A stretch of DNA of 64,000 nt from CAYSUS01 sp964434165. GTDB taxonomy: Bacteria > Planctomycetota > Planctomycetia > Pirellulales > Thermoguttaceae. Location of the stretch: contig CAYSUS010000020.1 in NCBI GenBank assembly GCA_964434165.1, positions 1 through 64,000 of the forward strand, written 5' to 3'. This document shows positions 51,019 through 59,609 of this stretch, piece after piece. The notes beneath the pieces were generated by a model, which saw only the letters and a list, made by a program, of their open reading frames with translations, did not search any database and was not told where the DNA came from. How positions within the stretch are numbered: the first letter of the stretch is position 1; every line of letters begins with the position of its first letter. The position numbers and the translations under genes are program-made.

Positions 51019-54000
51019 ATGGCCCGCTTCCTTGGAATCGTCCTCCTGTGGGGCGCGGTCCCGTTCGTCTTCGCGACGGGCGGCCGAGGCGCCGACTGGC
51101 ACCATCCGCTCTACCTCGACGGCGGCCACCACTGGCGGCAGCGCTTCCGCGTCACCGTGGCCAACCGTTCCGATCGTGCCGCCGAGGGCGAGCCGGTCGA
51201 ACTGAAGGTCGGCGCCGGTCCCGGCCAGGCCCCACTCGCCGGCGCCGCGGCCGAATCGATCCGCGTCTGCACGGCCCAAGGGGTGGAGCTGCTGTTCACT
51301 CTGCTCTCGCCCGACGGCGAGCCGCTCCGCCGCGGGTCGATCCCGGCCGGCGCGAGCCTGATCCTCCCGGCCGAATGCGCGGCCAACGGACACGCGGTTT
51401 GCTTCGTGTACTACGACAACCCCGCGGCGGGCGAGGTTCCCGACTTCCTCGCCGGGCACGGCGGCCTGGTCAACGGCGACCTGGAGCGCGGCGAAGGCCC
51501 CGCCCCGGCCGGCTGGCGCCACGACGAGCCCGACGCGGATCACCGCGCCGAGTGGTCCACCGAAAAACCCCAGTCCGGCAGGCGATGTCTCAAGACCGTC
51601 GTGGCCGACGGCGCTGAGCCGACGTGGATCTCCACGCGCCAGCGCGGTATCCGCATCACGCCCGGCGCCCGCTACGGGATGACGGGCTGGGTCCGCGCCG
51701 AGAACGTGATAGGCTACGCCGGCTGGTACCTTCACGTGGGCAACCGCGAAGACCCCATGCTCCTCGCCCCCATGCTCAAGGGGGGCGATGGGACTTTCGG
51801 CTGGAAGCAGGTCACGGCCCGGTTCACCGCCCCGGACGAGGCCGAACAGGCCAGCCTGGGCACGGTGCTCCGCGGCACGGGCACGGCCTGGTTCGATAAC
51901 GTGCGCCTCGAGTGCCTCGATCCGCCCAGGCTGGCCGCCGCGGCCGAGAAGCCCCAACGCTGCGCGCTCCGCGCGATCGGCGCCCCCGGGCCGTGGCCGA
52001 GCGACGGCAAACCCGACCACCGCTGCCGCCATCGGGCCGTGGTGCGGGCGTGGAACTTCGCCGCGCGCGAAAGGGAGGTGCTGGTGAGCCTCGACGCGGG
52101 AATGCTCCGCAGCCGGCTAGGCGGGCGCCTCGACCAGGCGGGCCTCCGCTGCACGCTCGACGGACAGCGGCTTCCGCACTCCCTGCTCGGCGATACGCTC
52201 CTGATGGAAACGTCGCTGCCGGCCCGCTGTGCGGCGACGGCTTGCGCGTACTTCGCCCCGGGCGATGCCAAGGAGGAGAGGGCAACCGACCCTGCCGGCT
52301 ACGCCGCCCTGGTCGCCGGAAAACGGAACCTGCTGGATAATCCGTCGTTCGAGTCAGGCACCGAGTCCTGGACCGCCACGCCCAGCGATGCGAAGTCGGG
52401 GGTGCGCTTGGGCATCGTCGATCAGCAGAACGCGCCGCGCCAGGGCGAGAAGTGCGCCCAGATGCACGTCCCGCACGGCAGTCCCGAGGCCTGGCGGGGA
52501 TGGCATCAGCGCGTGGACGTCGAGCCCGGGGCCAGCTACCTCGTGGCCGCGTGGGTCCGGTGCAAAGACCTTCAAGGCGGCGACCTGCGCCTGCACCTGC
52601 ACGTGCACAAGCCGGGCGGCGGGCTTTCCGAGCACCAGCCGTTTCGAAGCGCTCCTGGCTCGCTCGAAGGGACGGCCGGCTGGACGCTCCTCTCCGGCAC
52701 GCTCACCATGCCCCCGGACGCCGCCAACCTCTCGCTGCACCTGACCATGTCGGCCACCGGCACGGCCTGGCACGACGGCGCCCTGATCGCCGAGGTCGCG
52801 CCGGGGCGCGTGGCCCAGCTCGAAGGCCGACCCGTGGCCGGCGCCGAGAAGCTGCACCTCTGGCCGGTCAACGCCCTGGTGAAGGTCTTCCCCGACGAGC
52901 CGGCCCCCGATGCCGCGCCTCGTGCGGCGATCTCGCTGGCCCGCAACGAGCGGGAGCCCTTGCAGCTTGCCGTGCGTGGCGGTCGGGCTTGGGAGGACGT
53001 TCGCGTGGAGATCGATCCGCCCACGGGGCCAGGCGGGGCGATCCTGGAGGACGTCACGGTCAACGTGGCCGGCTACGTGCCCATCGACCACGCCACCAGC
53101 TACTACCGCGACACCTCGCCCGCCTGGCATCGCCGGATCCCCTCGTACGGCCCGCGCTGCGACGGATTCCCCGGCCTCTGGCCCGACCCGCTGCTGCCCC
53201 GCGCGTGCTTCGACCTGGAGCCGAACACGACGCAGGCGGTGTGGATCACGGTCGGCGCGCCCAAGGGCGCCTTGCCGGGCGAGTATCGAGGGCGCGTGCG
53301 CTTGACCTCGCAGGGACGGACCGTGGCGGAGTGCCCGTTCGACACGCGGGTGTGGGACTTCGCCCTGCCCGACGGGAACCACCTGGCCGCGATCTACGAC
53401 GTGCGTTTCGGACCAGGTGGCCACCAATGGGGTAAAGACCTCCAGGACGCCTATCCCGAGATCGTCCGCTTCATGGCCGAGCGGCGGCTGTGTCCCGACG
53501 CCGTCCGCCCGGTGCCGGCCTTCCGGTACGAAGACGGCAAGGCCACGGTCGACTTCGAGGCGTTCGACCGCGCGGCGGCGTGGTACTTCGACGAGCTCAA
53601 GATCCCTTTCAGTTACACGCCGTGGCACTTCTACCTGTTCGGCTGGGGACATCCGCCCAAGCAGATGTTCGGCGAGCTGCCGTACGAGGGCCAGCCGCCG
53701 TTCGAGGAAGCCGACCGCAGCCGGCTCCGCCCCGAGTACAAGAAGGCCTACCAGGCATGCCTCCGCCTGTTCTGGAGCCACCTGAAGGAGAAGGGCTGGG
53801 ACCGCCGGTTCGTGCTTTACATCTCCGACGAGCCGTTCTATCGCGAGCAGCCCATCCGCGCGCAGATGAAGGCCCTGTGCCGGATGATCCACGAGGTCGA
53901 TCCCGAGATCCCGATCTACTCGAGCACATGGCACCACGTGCCGGACTGGGACGATTCGCTCGACATCTGGGGCATCGGCCATTACGGCGTGGTGCCCGTC

Positions 54001-54567
54001 GAGCAGATAGCCCGGCTGAAGGCGCAGGGCAAGCGGATCTGGCTGACCACGGACGGGCAGATGTGCACGGACACGCCGCTGTGTGCCGTCGAGCGGCTCC
54101 TGCCGCACTACTGCTTCCAGGTCGGGGCCGAGGCCTACGAGTTCTGGGGCGTGGCCTGGACTACGTACGACCCGTTCCGCTACGGCTGGCACGCGTACAT
54201 CCACCAGTCGAGCAAGCCGGGCACCAGCTTCCACGTGCGCTATCCCAACGGTGACGGGTTCCTCATATATCCCGGCGCGGCGATGGGACACCGCGGCCCG
54301 ATCAGCTCGATCCGGCTGGAGCAGGCCCGGGAAGGCGTGGAAGATTACGAGTACCTGTACCTGCTCCGCGCGCTAGCGCGGCAGGCGAGGGCCGCCGGGC
54401 GCGACGCGTCGGCCGCCGAGGCCGCCCTGGAGCAGGCCGCCACGCTGGTCGAGATCCCCAACGCGGGCGGACGCTACTCGACCAGCATCCTTCCCGACCC
54501 CGACGCGGTGTTCCGACTGAGAAAGGCGGTTGCCGAGGCCATTGAGCGGTTGACCAGGAAGGACTAG
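51019..54567 (+). CDS. Large secreted GH123/DUF4091-type glycoside hydrolase
   Basis: An 1182-residue protein with signal peptide MARFLGIVLLWGAVPFVFAT. The N-terminal half (about 30-700) holds beta-sandwich domains, including two carbohydrate-binding-like regions (LVNGDLERGEGPAPAGWRHD; LLDNPSFESGTESWTATPSD). The C-terminal half is a TIM barrel of the GH123/DUF4091 kind: YISDEPFY with the adjacent Asp937-Glu938 pair used by GH123 hexosaminidases, and DGFLIYPGAAMGHRGPISSI followed by REGVEDYEYLYLL. It probably removes N-acetylhexosamine from a polymer outside the cell. The frame upstream of 51019 is antisense to the repair gene and not part of it. Confidence 0.88.
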   Translation: MARFLGIVLLWGAVPFVFATGGRGADWHHPLYLDGGHHWRQRFRVTVANRSDRAAEGEPVELKVGAGPGQAPLAGAAAESIRVCTAQGVELLFTLLSPDGEPLRRGSIPAGASLILPAECAANGHAVCFVYYDNPAAGEVPDFLAGHGGLVNGDLERGEGPAPAGWRHDEPDADHRAEWSTEKPQSGRRCLKTVVADGAEPTWISTRQRGIRITPGARYGMTGWVRAENVIGYAGWYLHVGNREDPMLLAPMLKGGDGTFGWKQVTARFTAPDEAEQASLGTVLRGTGTAWFDNVRLECLDPPRLAAAAEKPQRCALRAIGAPGPWPSDGKPDHRCRHRAVVRAWNFAAREREVLVSLDAGMLRSRLGGRLDQAGLRCTLDGQRLPHSLLGDTLLMETSLPARCAATACAYFAPGDAKEERATDPAGYAALVAGKRNLLDNPSFESGTESWTATPSDAKSGVRLGIVDQQNAPRQGEKCAQMHVPHGSPEAWRGWHQRVDVEPGASYLVAAWVRCKDLQGGDLRLHLHVHKPGGGLSEHQPFRSAPGSLEGTAGWTLLSGTLTMPPDAANLSLHLTMSATGTAWHDGALIAEVAPGRVAQLEGRPVAGAEKLHLWPVNALVKVFPDEPAPDAAPRAAISLARNEREPLQLAVRGGRAWEDVRVEIDPPTGPGGAILEDVTVNVAGYVPIDHATSYYRDTSPAWHRRIPSYGPRCDGFPGLWPDPLLPRACFDLEPNTTQAVWITVGAPKGALPGEYRGRVRLTSQGRTVAECPFDTRVWDFALPDGNHLAAIYDVRFGPGGHQWGKDLQDAYPEIVRFMAERRLCPDAVRPVPAFRYEDGKATVDFEAFDRAAAWYFDELKIPFSYTPWHFYLFGWGHPPKQMFGELPYEGQPPFEEADRSRLRPEYKKAYQACLRLFWSHLKEKGWDRRFVLYISDEPFYREQPIRAQMKALCRMIHEVDPEIPIYSSTWHHVPDWDDSLDIWGIGHYGVVPVEQIARLKAQGKRIWLTTDGQMCTDTPLCAVERLLPHYCFQVGAEAYEFWGVAWTTYDPFRYGWHAYIHQSSKPGTSFHVRYPNGDGFLIYPGAAMGHRGPISSIRLEQAREGVEDYEYLYLLRALARQARAAGRDASAAEAALEQAATLVEIPNAGGRYSTSILPDPDAVFRLRKAVAEAIERLTRKD

Positions 54568-54615
54568 CGGCGCGCAGGGAAGAGAGGCACCAGGCGATCG
54601 AACTCGCGAGAGGAC

Positions 54616-56358
54616 ATGCTCATGTACGCTTGCGCAAAACCGATTCGAAGCCGGGCCGCGGGTTGGGGCCTGGCTGCGGCAGTCTTGCTCGCATCCCTCG
54701 GCGGGCCGGCAGCGCAGGATGCTCCAAAGCCGACCCCGATCGACGAATTGTCGCTGCCGGGCCCGAAGCGCGTCGCGCCTGCCCCGACCGAGACGGCCGT
54801 TCCACCGCCTGGAGGCGACGCCCTGCCGCCTTTGCCATCCCGACTGCCGCGCCGGGAGACGGTTCCGTCGCCTCCGCGTGCCGGCATCTCCGACGTCCCG
54901 GAGGGCGAGGCGCCGCGTCCCAGTCCACCCACGCCCATTGCGCCGGATCCCCCGACGAGCGATCCGGCTACCGGCTCACCCCCCGGGCCCAAGAGCGATG
55001 TTCCGAAGGCGAGCGCCGCGCGGCCCTCCCGGGCTCCGACGCCAGAGAAGCAAATGTCTTCGACTCCGCCGCAGGAGGACGCCCCGATGCGCCCGCCGCT
55101 CGCGGACGTGTTGGAAGCGGCCGCGTCGTGGGAGCAAGCCCCCCTGGATGCCCTGCTGCGGCAATCCGAGCCGCTGGCCCAACTGCTCGCCGAATCGACG
55201 CTCCGCACCGTCGAGGCCGGGGTCGACCGCGAGCTGGAGCAGGCCCTCGAATCGCTGTGGACCGCGGCCAATCTCCGTGCCGAAGCCGCGCGGCTGCTGG
55301 GCAGCTCCGCCGCGCTGCGCGGGTCGGTCAGCACGCTGCAGCGCGACCTGGCCGTGGTGGACGAGCGCGTTCGCGCGGAATTCGAGCGCGGCGCCGCAGG
55401 GGGCGACGCCGGCCGCGCCAGCCTGTCGGCCTACCACGTCCACCGTGCCGACGCCGTGGGCGCGCGCCTCGATGACGATCGGGCCGGCCGGATCGCCGCG
55501 CTCAACCGGGCCCTGGCCGCCGCCACCTCGCTGGTGGCCGTGCGCCGGTCGCAATTCGAGGCGGGACAGGTCGGAATCGAGGCGCTCGTCGAGCCGGAGC
55601 GCCTACGGTACGAGGCGGCCGCCGCGCTGGCCGGGCTGACCTCAAGCGACCCGGGGCAGGTCCGCCAAGCGAAGACGGCTGAGCTGGACCGGCTCGTGGC
55701 CGCGCTGGGCCGCATCGTCCAACTGTCGGCCGCGGGGGGCCGGGCCCCCGGCATCGCGCCCAGCCCCCACGCGGTGCTGGCCCAGCACATGGAGGCCAGC
55801 TACGGCGCGCGCCTGGCCGCCCTCCGAGGCGAGCGCAACGAGCAAGCGGAGCGGCTTGGCGAGTCGGTCAAGCAGGCCGAGAAGCTGCTCGCCCTGGTTA
55901 CGAACGATGGCAGCCGGAGGCAGTTTCCTGCCGCCGTGGTGCTCGACGCGAGCATGCACCTTCAGAGGGCGCGTCTCGCCCTGGCCCGCCGCGCCGTGTC
56001 CGATGCGGCCGCCTACGCCCTCGTGCGCCGCGAGGCGTTCCAGGAGCACGCGGCCGTCGCCGAGAACGTCCTGAACCGGTCGGCGGCCCGCTACCGGGCC
56101 GGGCTCGAATCCGTTTCGCGGTGCGCGTACGCGGCCGCGCGCTCCCTGTGGATTCGGCTTCAGGTGGCCCGCCTGGGGCGCGCGCAGGTCGCGACGGAAG
56201 ACGCGGCTTACGCCAGTCCCGCGCCGGCACGCGACGGCCCTGAGCGAGTTCCCGCCCCGCGTCCCGAACCGGTCCGACGCGCGGCGGCCGGGGCACCCCG
56301 CGCGCGGGGTTCCTCCCCGTGCAGGTGCCCGCCCGTGATCGTCGTGCCGTGCCCTTAG
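54616..56358 (+). CDS. Exported coiled-coil protein with proline-rich region
   Basis: A 580-residue protein. A signal-like N-terminus (about 13-35, AAGWGLAAAVLLASLGGPAA) is followed by a Pro/Ser/Ala-rich region (about 40-160), long alpha-helical stretches with heptad character (about 165-500) and a Pro/Arg-rich tail. The helical part resembles the periplasmic helices of TolC-type or adaptor proteins in composition only. It starts 49 nt after the GH123-like gene and may share its transcript. The function is unknown. Confidence 0.6.
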   Translation: MLMYACAKPIRSRAAGWGLAAAVLLASLGGPAAQDAPKPTPIDELSLPGPKRVAPAPTETAVPPPGGDALPPLPSRLPRRETVPSPPRAGISDVPEGEAPRPSPPTPIAPDPPTSDPATGSPPGPKSDVPKASAARPSRAPTPEKQMSSTPPQEDAPMRPPLADVLEAAASWEQAPLDALLRQSEPLAQLLAESTLRTVEAGVDRELEQALESLWTAANLRAEAARLLGSSAALRGSVSTLQRDLAVVDERVRAEFERGAAGGDAGRASLSAYHVHRADAVGARLDDDRAGRIAALNRALAAATSLVAVRRSQFEAGQVGIEALVEPERLRYEAAAALAGLTSSDPGQVRQAKTAELDRLVAALGRIVQLSAAGGRAPGIAPSPHAVLAQHMEASYGARLAALRGERNEQAERLGESVKQAEKLLALVTNDGSRRQFPAAVVLDASMHLQRARLALARRAVSDAAAYALVRREAFQEHAAVAENVLNRSAARYRAGLESVSRCAYAAARSLWIRLQVARLGRAQVATEDAAYASPAPARDGPERVPAPRPEPVRRAAAGAPRARGSSPCRCPPVIVVPCP

Positions 56359-56433
56359 GTGCCGGAGCGCATGGGGACTTCCCTGCTCGCGGAGACCGCG
56401 GCAAGCTCTCACGCTCGCCGCCGCCGCCGGCAA

Positions 56434-58254
56434 TCACCGTGTCCAAAGCCCGCGCGGGGGACGGCCGATCTCCTCGCGCAGCAGGACCCACCAGCGGCGC
56501 GCGCCTTCGTCCATGGCCTTCAGCCACGGTCGCTCCGGCGGCGGCCGGCGCTCCAGAAGCAGGGTGGCCAGATCGGCGATCACCGTGTGGTTGTCGCCAT
56601 AGTATGAATGCCCTAGCAAGCTCGTGTCCACGGCCGAGACGTCGATCGTGTCGATGCCTGGGACCACGACCAGATCGCGGCCCGAGTCGCCGGCGCGGGG
56701 ATACCCGTGGACCCGCTTCGAGAGGGCCAGGGCCTCGTCCTTGCTCGAAGCGTAGAGCGTCACGCGCCGGGCGGTCTTGACGATCGCCGGCGCGATGTCG
56801 CGGCGGAACACCTCGGCGTCGATGTCCGGGGCCGTGAGCACGACCTCGTGGAACACGCTCGACTCCTCGCCCAGCTCGTAGGAGAGCTGCTGAAGGGCCG
56901 AGGTCAGGGCCCGGTTGCCCATGCTGTGGGCCACCAGATGGACCGCCTCCGCGCCGGTCTGGCGGGCCACCGTGAGGAGGAATTCCTTCAGGTGCGGCAC
57001 GGTCCACACGGCGTTCGTCTCATCGACCGCGTACTGGAGGAGCCCTCCCTGCGACGGCCAACTGAAGAACAGGGGCGCGCCGTCGAACTCCAGGTCGTAG
57101 GCCAACTGCGCGGTGCGCCGCGCGGCGTCTTCGAACGTCACGTTGTATCCGTGCACGAAGACCAGGGCCTCGCGCCGGGCCGACCGCTCCACCCGGCCGC
57201 GGCACGCCTGCAAGAACCCATCCCGCCCCAGGGGCTCGACGTCCAGAAGCACCACGTGCCTGTGAGGCTTCTCCGCGAACTCCAGGCGGAACACGGACGG
57301 GCTTTCGAGCTCGCCGCGCTCGTGCGTCTCCGGAATGCTCACGTCGCACGACCCGAAGGCCAGGGAGCCCCGATGGTTGCCGTAGTACCGGCCTGGGTCG
57401 ATCTCGGCTCGGCGTTCCGTGCCGCGCAGCCACAGGCCCAGGCATCCGAAAACGAGCGTCGTGGCCAGGCCGGCCGCCGCCAGGTACTTCAGCCAGAAGC
57501 TGCGCGGCCGCGCGCACGAAAGCGAGGCCAGCGCGATCGTAACCACTGCGGCGGCGATCGCCCCGGAGCGCCACTGCGCGGCCCCCACGGACGACGCGGC
57601 CGCGCCGGCCGGCGCGCGATCGGTGCCGTAGAACACCGTGACGCGGGTGAAGCCGTCGTCCGCCGCGTCGTCCGAAGACGGCCGACGATCCTCGGCCGAC
57701 GGGTCGATTGCAGCCGGCTCCTCGACCGACCGCATCGCCGTCGAGGGCCCTTCTGCGCTTGGGCCAGGGCGCGCGGCGATCGGCGCAAGCTCGCCGCCTG
57801 GGTTCTTGGCCGCCCGAGGGATCGTGGCAGGCGACCGGATACTCACTCCCGCCGAGCCGCCGCCGTGGGGGGGCATTACCATCTTGGCCATCGACGGGCG
57901 CGCGTCGGGGCGCATGGGCGGCCGCGGGGCCGGAGGCTCAGGTTTCGGCGAGACCACAGCCGTCGGCGGGAGCAACTCGACAGGCCCTTCGCCCGAACCG
58001 CCCGGCTGAGGACAAGTCGCGCCATGGTCCGGCCAAGTGACGGGCCGTTCCGCGCCGGATTCCCCGCCATCGGGCGGTGGGTTCTGCACGGGATCCTCGG
58101 CCCCACCAGCCGTGGCCGTCGCGCCGGGACGTTCGTCGCGAGGTCCACGATCCTCCCGCTGCACCGATTCGCCCTTGTTCCCCGCACCGCAGCCGGCAAG
58201 AAGGGCGACCGCAGCCGCGGTGGCGAGGAGGGTCGATGTGCGTGCCCGTCGCAT
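56434..58254 (-). CDS. DUF900 alpha/beta-hydrolase lipoprotein
   Basis: A 606-residue protein. A lipoprotein signal ends in LLAGC (Cys22). A long Pro/Gly/Glu-rich stretch (about 25-200) leads to VTVFYGTDRAPAG (about 205-217), hydrophobic segments (about 230-285) and a DUF900 alpha/beta-hydrolase domain: ALVFVHGYNVTFEDAARRTA (about 374-393), FFSWPSQG and the nucleophile serine in HLVAHSMGNRAL (about 437-448). DYSLLGHSYYGDNHT-like sequence near the end supplies the His. It probably is an esterase in the envelope. A lipobox with further membrane segments is unusual. Confidence 0.82.
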   Translation of the reverse strand: MRRARTSTLLATAAAVALLAGCGAGNKGESVQREDRGPRDERPGATATAGGAEDPVQNPPPDGGESGAERPVTWPDHGATCPQPGGSGEGPVELLPPTAVVSPKPEPPAPRPPMRPDARPSMAKMVMPPHGGGSAGVSIRSPATIPRAAKNPGGELAPIAARPGPSAEGPSTAMRSVEEPAAIDPSAEDRRPSSDDAADDGFTRVTVFYGTDRAPAGAAASSVGAAQWRSGAIAAAVVTIALASLSCARPRSFWLKYLAAAGLATTLVFGCLGLWLRGTERRAEIDPGRYYGNHRGSLAFGSCDVSIPETHERGELESPSVFRLEFAEKPHRHVVLLDVEPLGRDGFLQACRGRVERSARREALVFVHGYNVTFEDAARRTAQLAYDLEFDGAPLFFSWPSQGGLLQYAVDETNAVWTVPHLKEFLLTVARQTGAEAVHLVAHSMGNRALTSALQQLSYELGEESSVFHEVVLTAPDIDAEVFRRDIAPAIVKTARRVTLYASSKDEALALSKRVHGYPRAGDSGRDLVVVPGIDTIDVSAVDTSLLGHSYYGDNHTVIADLATLLLERRPPPERPWLKAMDEGARRWWVLLREEIGRPPRGLWTR

Positions 58255-58642
58255 GGCATCCGTTCCGGGTTGCTCGGATCGTACAGAATGGGGGGCGCAG
58301 AATAGCAGAAAAGGGGCTCATGCCCCAGGGCAGTTGTGCGCCGAGGCCGCGCGCAGGGGCCCCAAAGGCGTCTCTCCTCGTGCGGCCTGACTGCAAGGGC
58401 AGCCTGTTTTGAAAGGGCCTGCCCACCCCGCACCTGCCGCTTTCGCGTGCCCGAGCGGGACGCAAACCCGGATCGGGCCGCTTGCTTCTCATGCGTTTTG
58501 CCCGAGCTATAATACAGAAGTTATATTGCAGAAAGCGGTTACGACTCGGGCACGTCCGCTGGGCCGGGTTTTCGATTGTACCGAAGGCCTGGCATCGCCG
58601 CTTGCGGCGATGCCGGCCGCCACCCTCCGGAGTCGGCACGCG
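58255..58642. other. Divergent intergenic region before the GYF_2 gene
   Basis: 388 bp. A perfect TATAAT at 58508-58513 lies on the plus strand; TTGCTT (58482-58487) is 20 bp before it, longer than the usual spacing, so an extended or activator-dependent promoter is possible. A second T/A-rich stretch (TTATATTGC) follows. No gene is evident. Confidence 0.45.
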
Positions 58643-59563
58643 ATGGGTATTCGGTTCTGGTGCCCCAACGGGCACAAGCTGAACGTGAAGGCGTTTCAGG
58701 CGGGTCGCCGCGGGATCTGCCCATACTGCGGAGCCCGGTTCGTCATTCCCGCCGAGAGCACGCGCCGTACCGGGGCCGGCGACCGAATTCCCGAGCCCCA
58801 GGAGCACTCGGTTCACGAAGGCGGCGTGACCAGCATGCCGCCGGAGGCCGTGCAGTATCAGCCGGGCGACGCGGCCCAGCCCGAGTCGGCCCCCCAGCCC
58901 CAGGCCGCGCCCATGCCGGAGGCCGGCGCCGCGCCGATGGACATGCAGGCGGCGCCGTCTCAGGTCCCGCTCACCCCGGTCGAGGGCGCAGCGCCCGGCG
59001 CTCCGCAGGCCGCCCCGAGCGCCGACTTCGCCGCCGGGCCGCAACCTGCCTACACGGCCATGCCGCTCTCGCCCTCCTCGCCTGCGGCGCCCTCTGCCGC
59101 GCCCGCCGCGGCCGCGGCCAACGACCCGCTGGCCGAGGCCCCGGACGCGGTGTGGTACGTGCGCCCGCCGACCGGCGGGCAGTTCGGCCCGGCCACGGCC
59201 GACGTGATGCGCAACTGGATCGAGGAAGGCCGCGTCAGCCCCGACTCGCTCGTCTGGCGCGAGGGCTGGCGCGACTGGCAGGAGGCCGGCGCCGTCCTCC
59301 CGCAGTTGGGAGCCGACGACGCCTCCGCGCTGGCGTTCGGCGGCTCGTCGCCGCAGGCCTCGGCGCCGGCGCGGATTGCGCGGGCAAGCCGGCCCAACGC
59401 GCCGGCCGCCCTGGTCATCGTGATTCTCGTTCTCGCCGTGCTGATCCTGTTCGGCGTCTTCCTTTGGGTGGCTTTCGCACCAGGGCCTTCGGGATCGAAC
59501 GAGAGCTCCTCCGCCCGGACCGTCCCGCCGTCGCTGGCCTTCGAGCGTCCCCCCGCCGCCTGA
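58643..59563 (+). CDS. Zinc-ribbon/GYF_2 membrane protein
   Basis: A 306-residue protein. It starts MGIRFWCPNGHKLNVKAFQA with a CPNGH...CPYC zinc ribbon (about 7-33, one side C-P-N-G-H). A Pro/Ala/Gln-rich linker (about 40-165) leads to a GYF_2 domain: VWYVRPPTGGQFGPATADVM (about 171-190) and SLVWREGWRDWQEA. One C-terminal transmembrane segment (about 255-280, ALVIVILVLAVLILFGVFLW) leaves the domains in the cytoplasm. GYF_2 domains bind proline-rich peptides; the combination is common in planctomycetes. The ATG at 58643 was chosen over longer frames because the zinc ribbon begins there. Confidence 0.88.
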   Translation: MGIRFWCPNGHKLNVKAFQAGRRGICPYCGARFVIPAESTRRTGAGDRIPEPQEHSVHEGGVTSMPPEAVQYQPGDAAQPESAPQPQAAPMPEAGAAPMDMQAAPSQVPLTPVEGAAPGAPQAAPSADFAAGPQPAYTAMPLSPSSPAAPSAAPAAAAANDPLAEAPDAVWYVRPPTGGQFGPATADVMRNWIEEGRVSPDSLVWREGWRDWQEAGAVLPQLGADDASALAFGGSSPQASAPARIARASRPNAPAALVIVILVLAVLILFGVFLWVAFAPGPSGSNESSSARTVPPSLAFERPPAA

Positions 59564-59609
59564 GCCCCGGCGTTCCGCCCCCCAGAATCCTCCCGCCCCG
59601 GCTCGCAGC

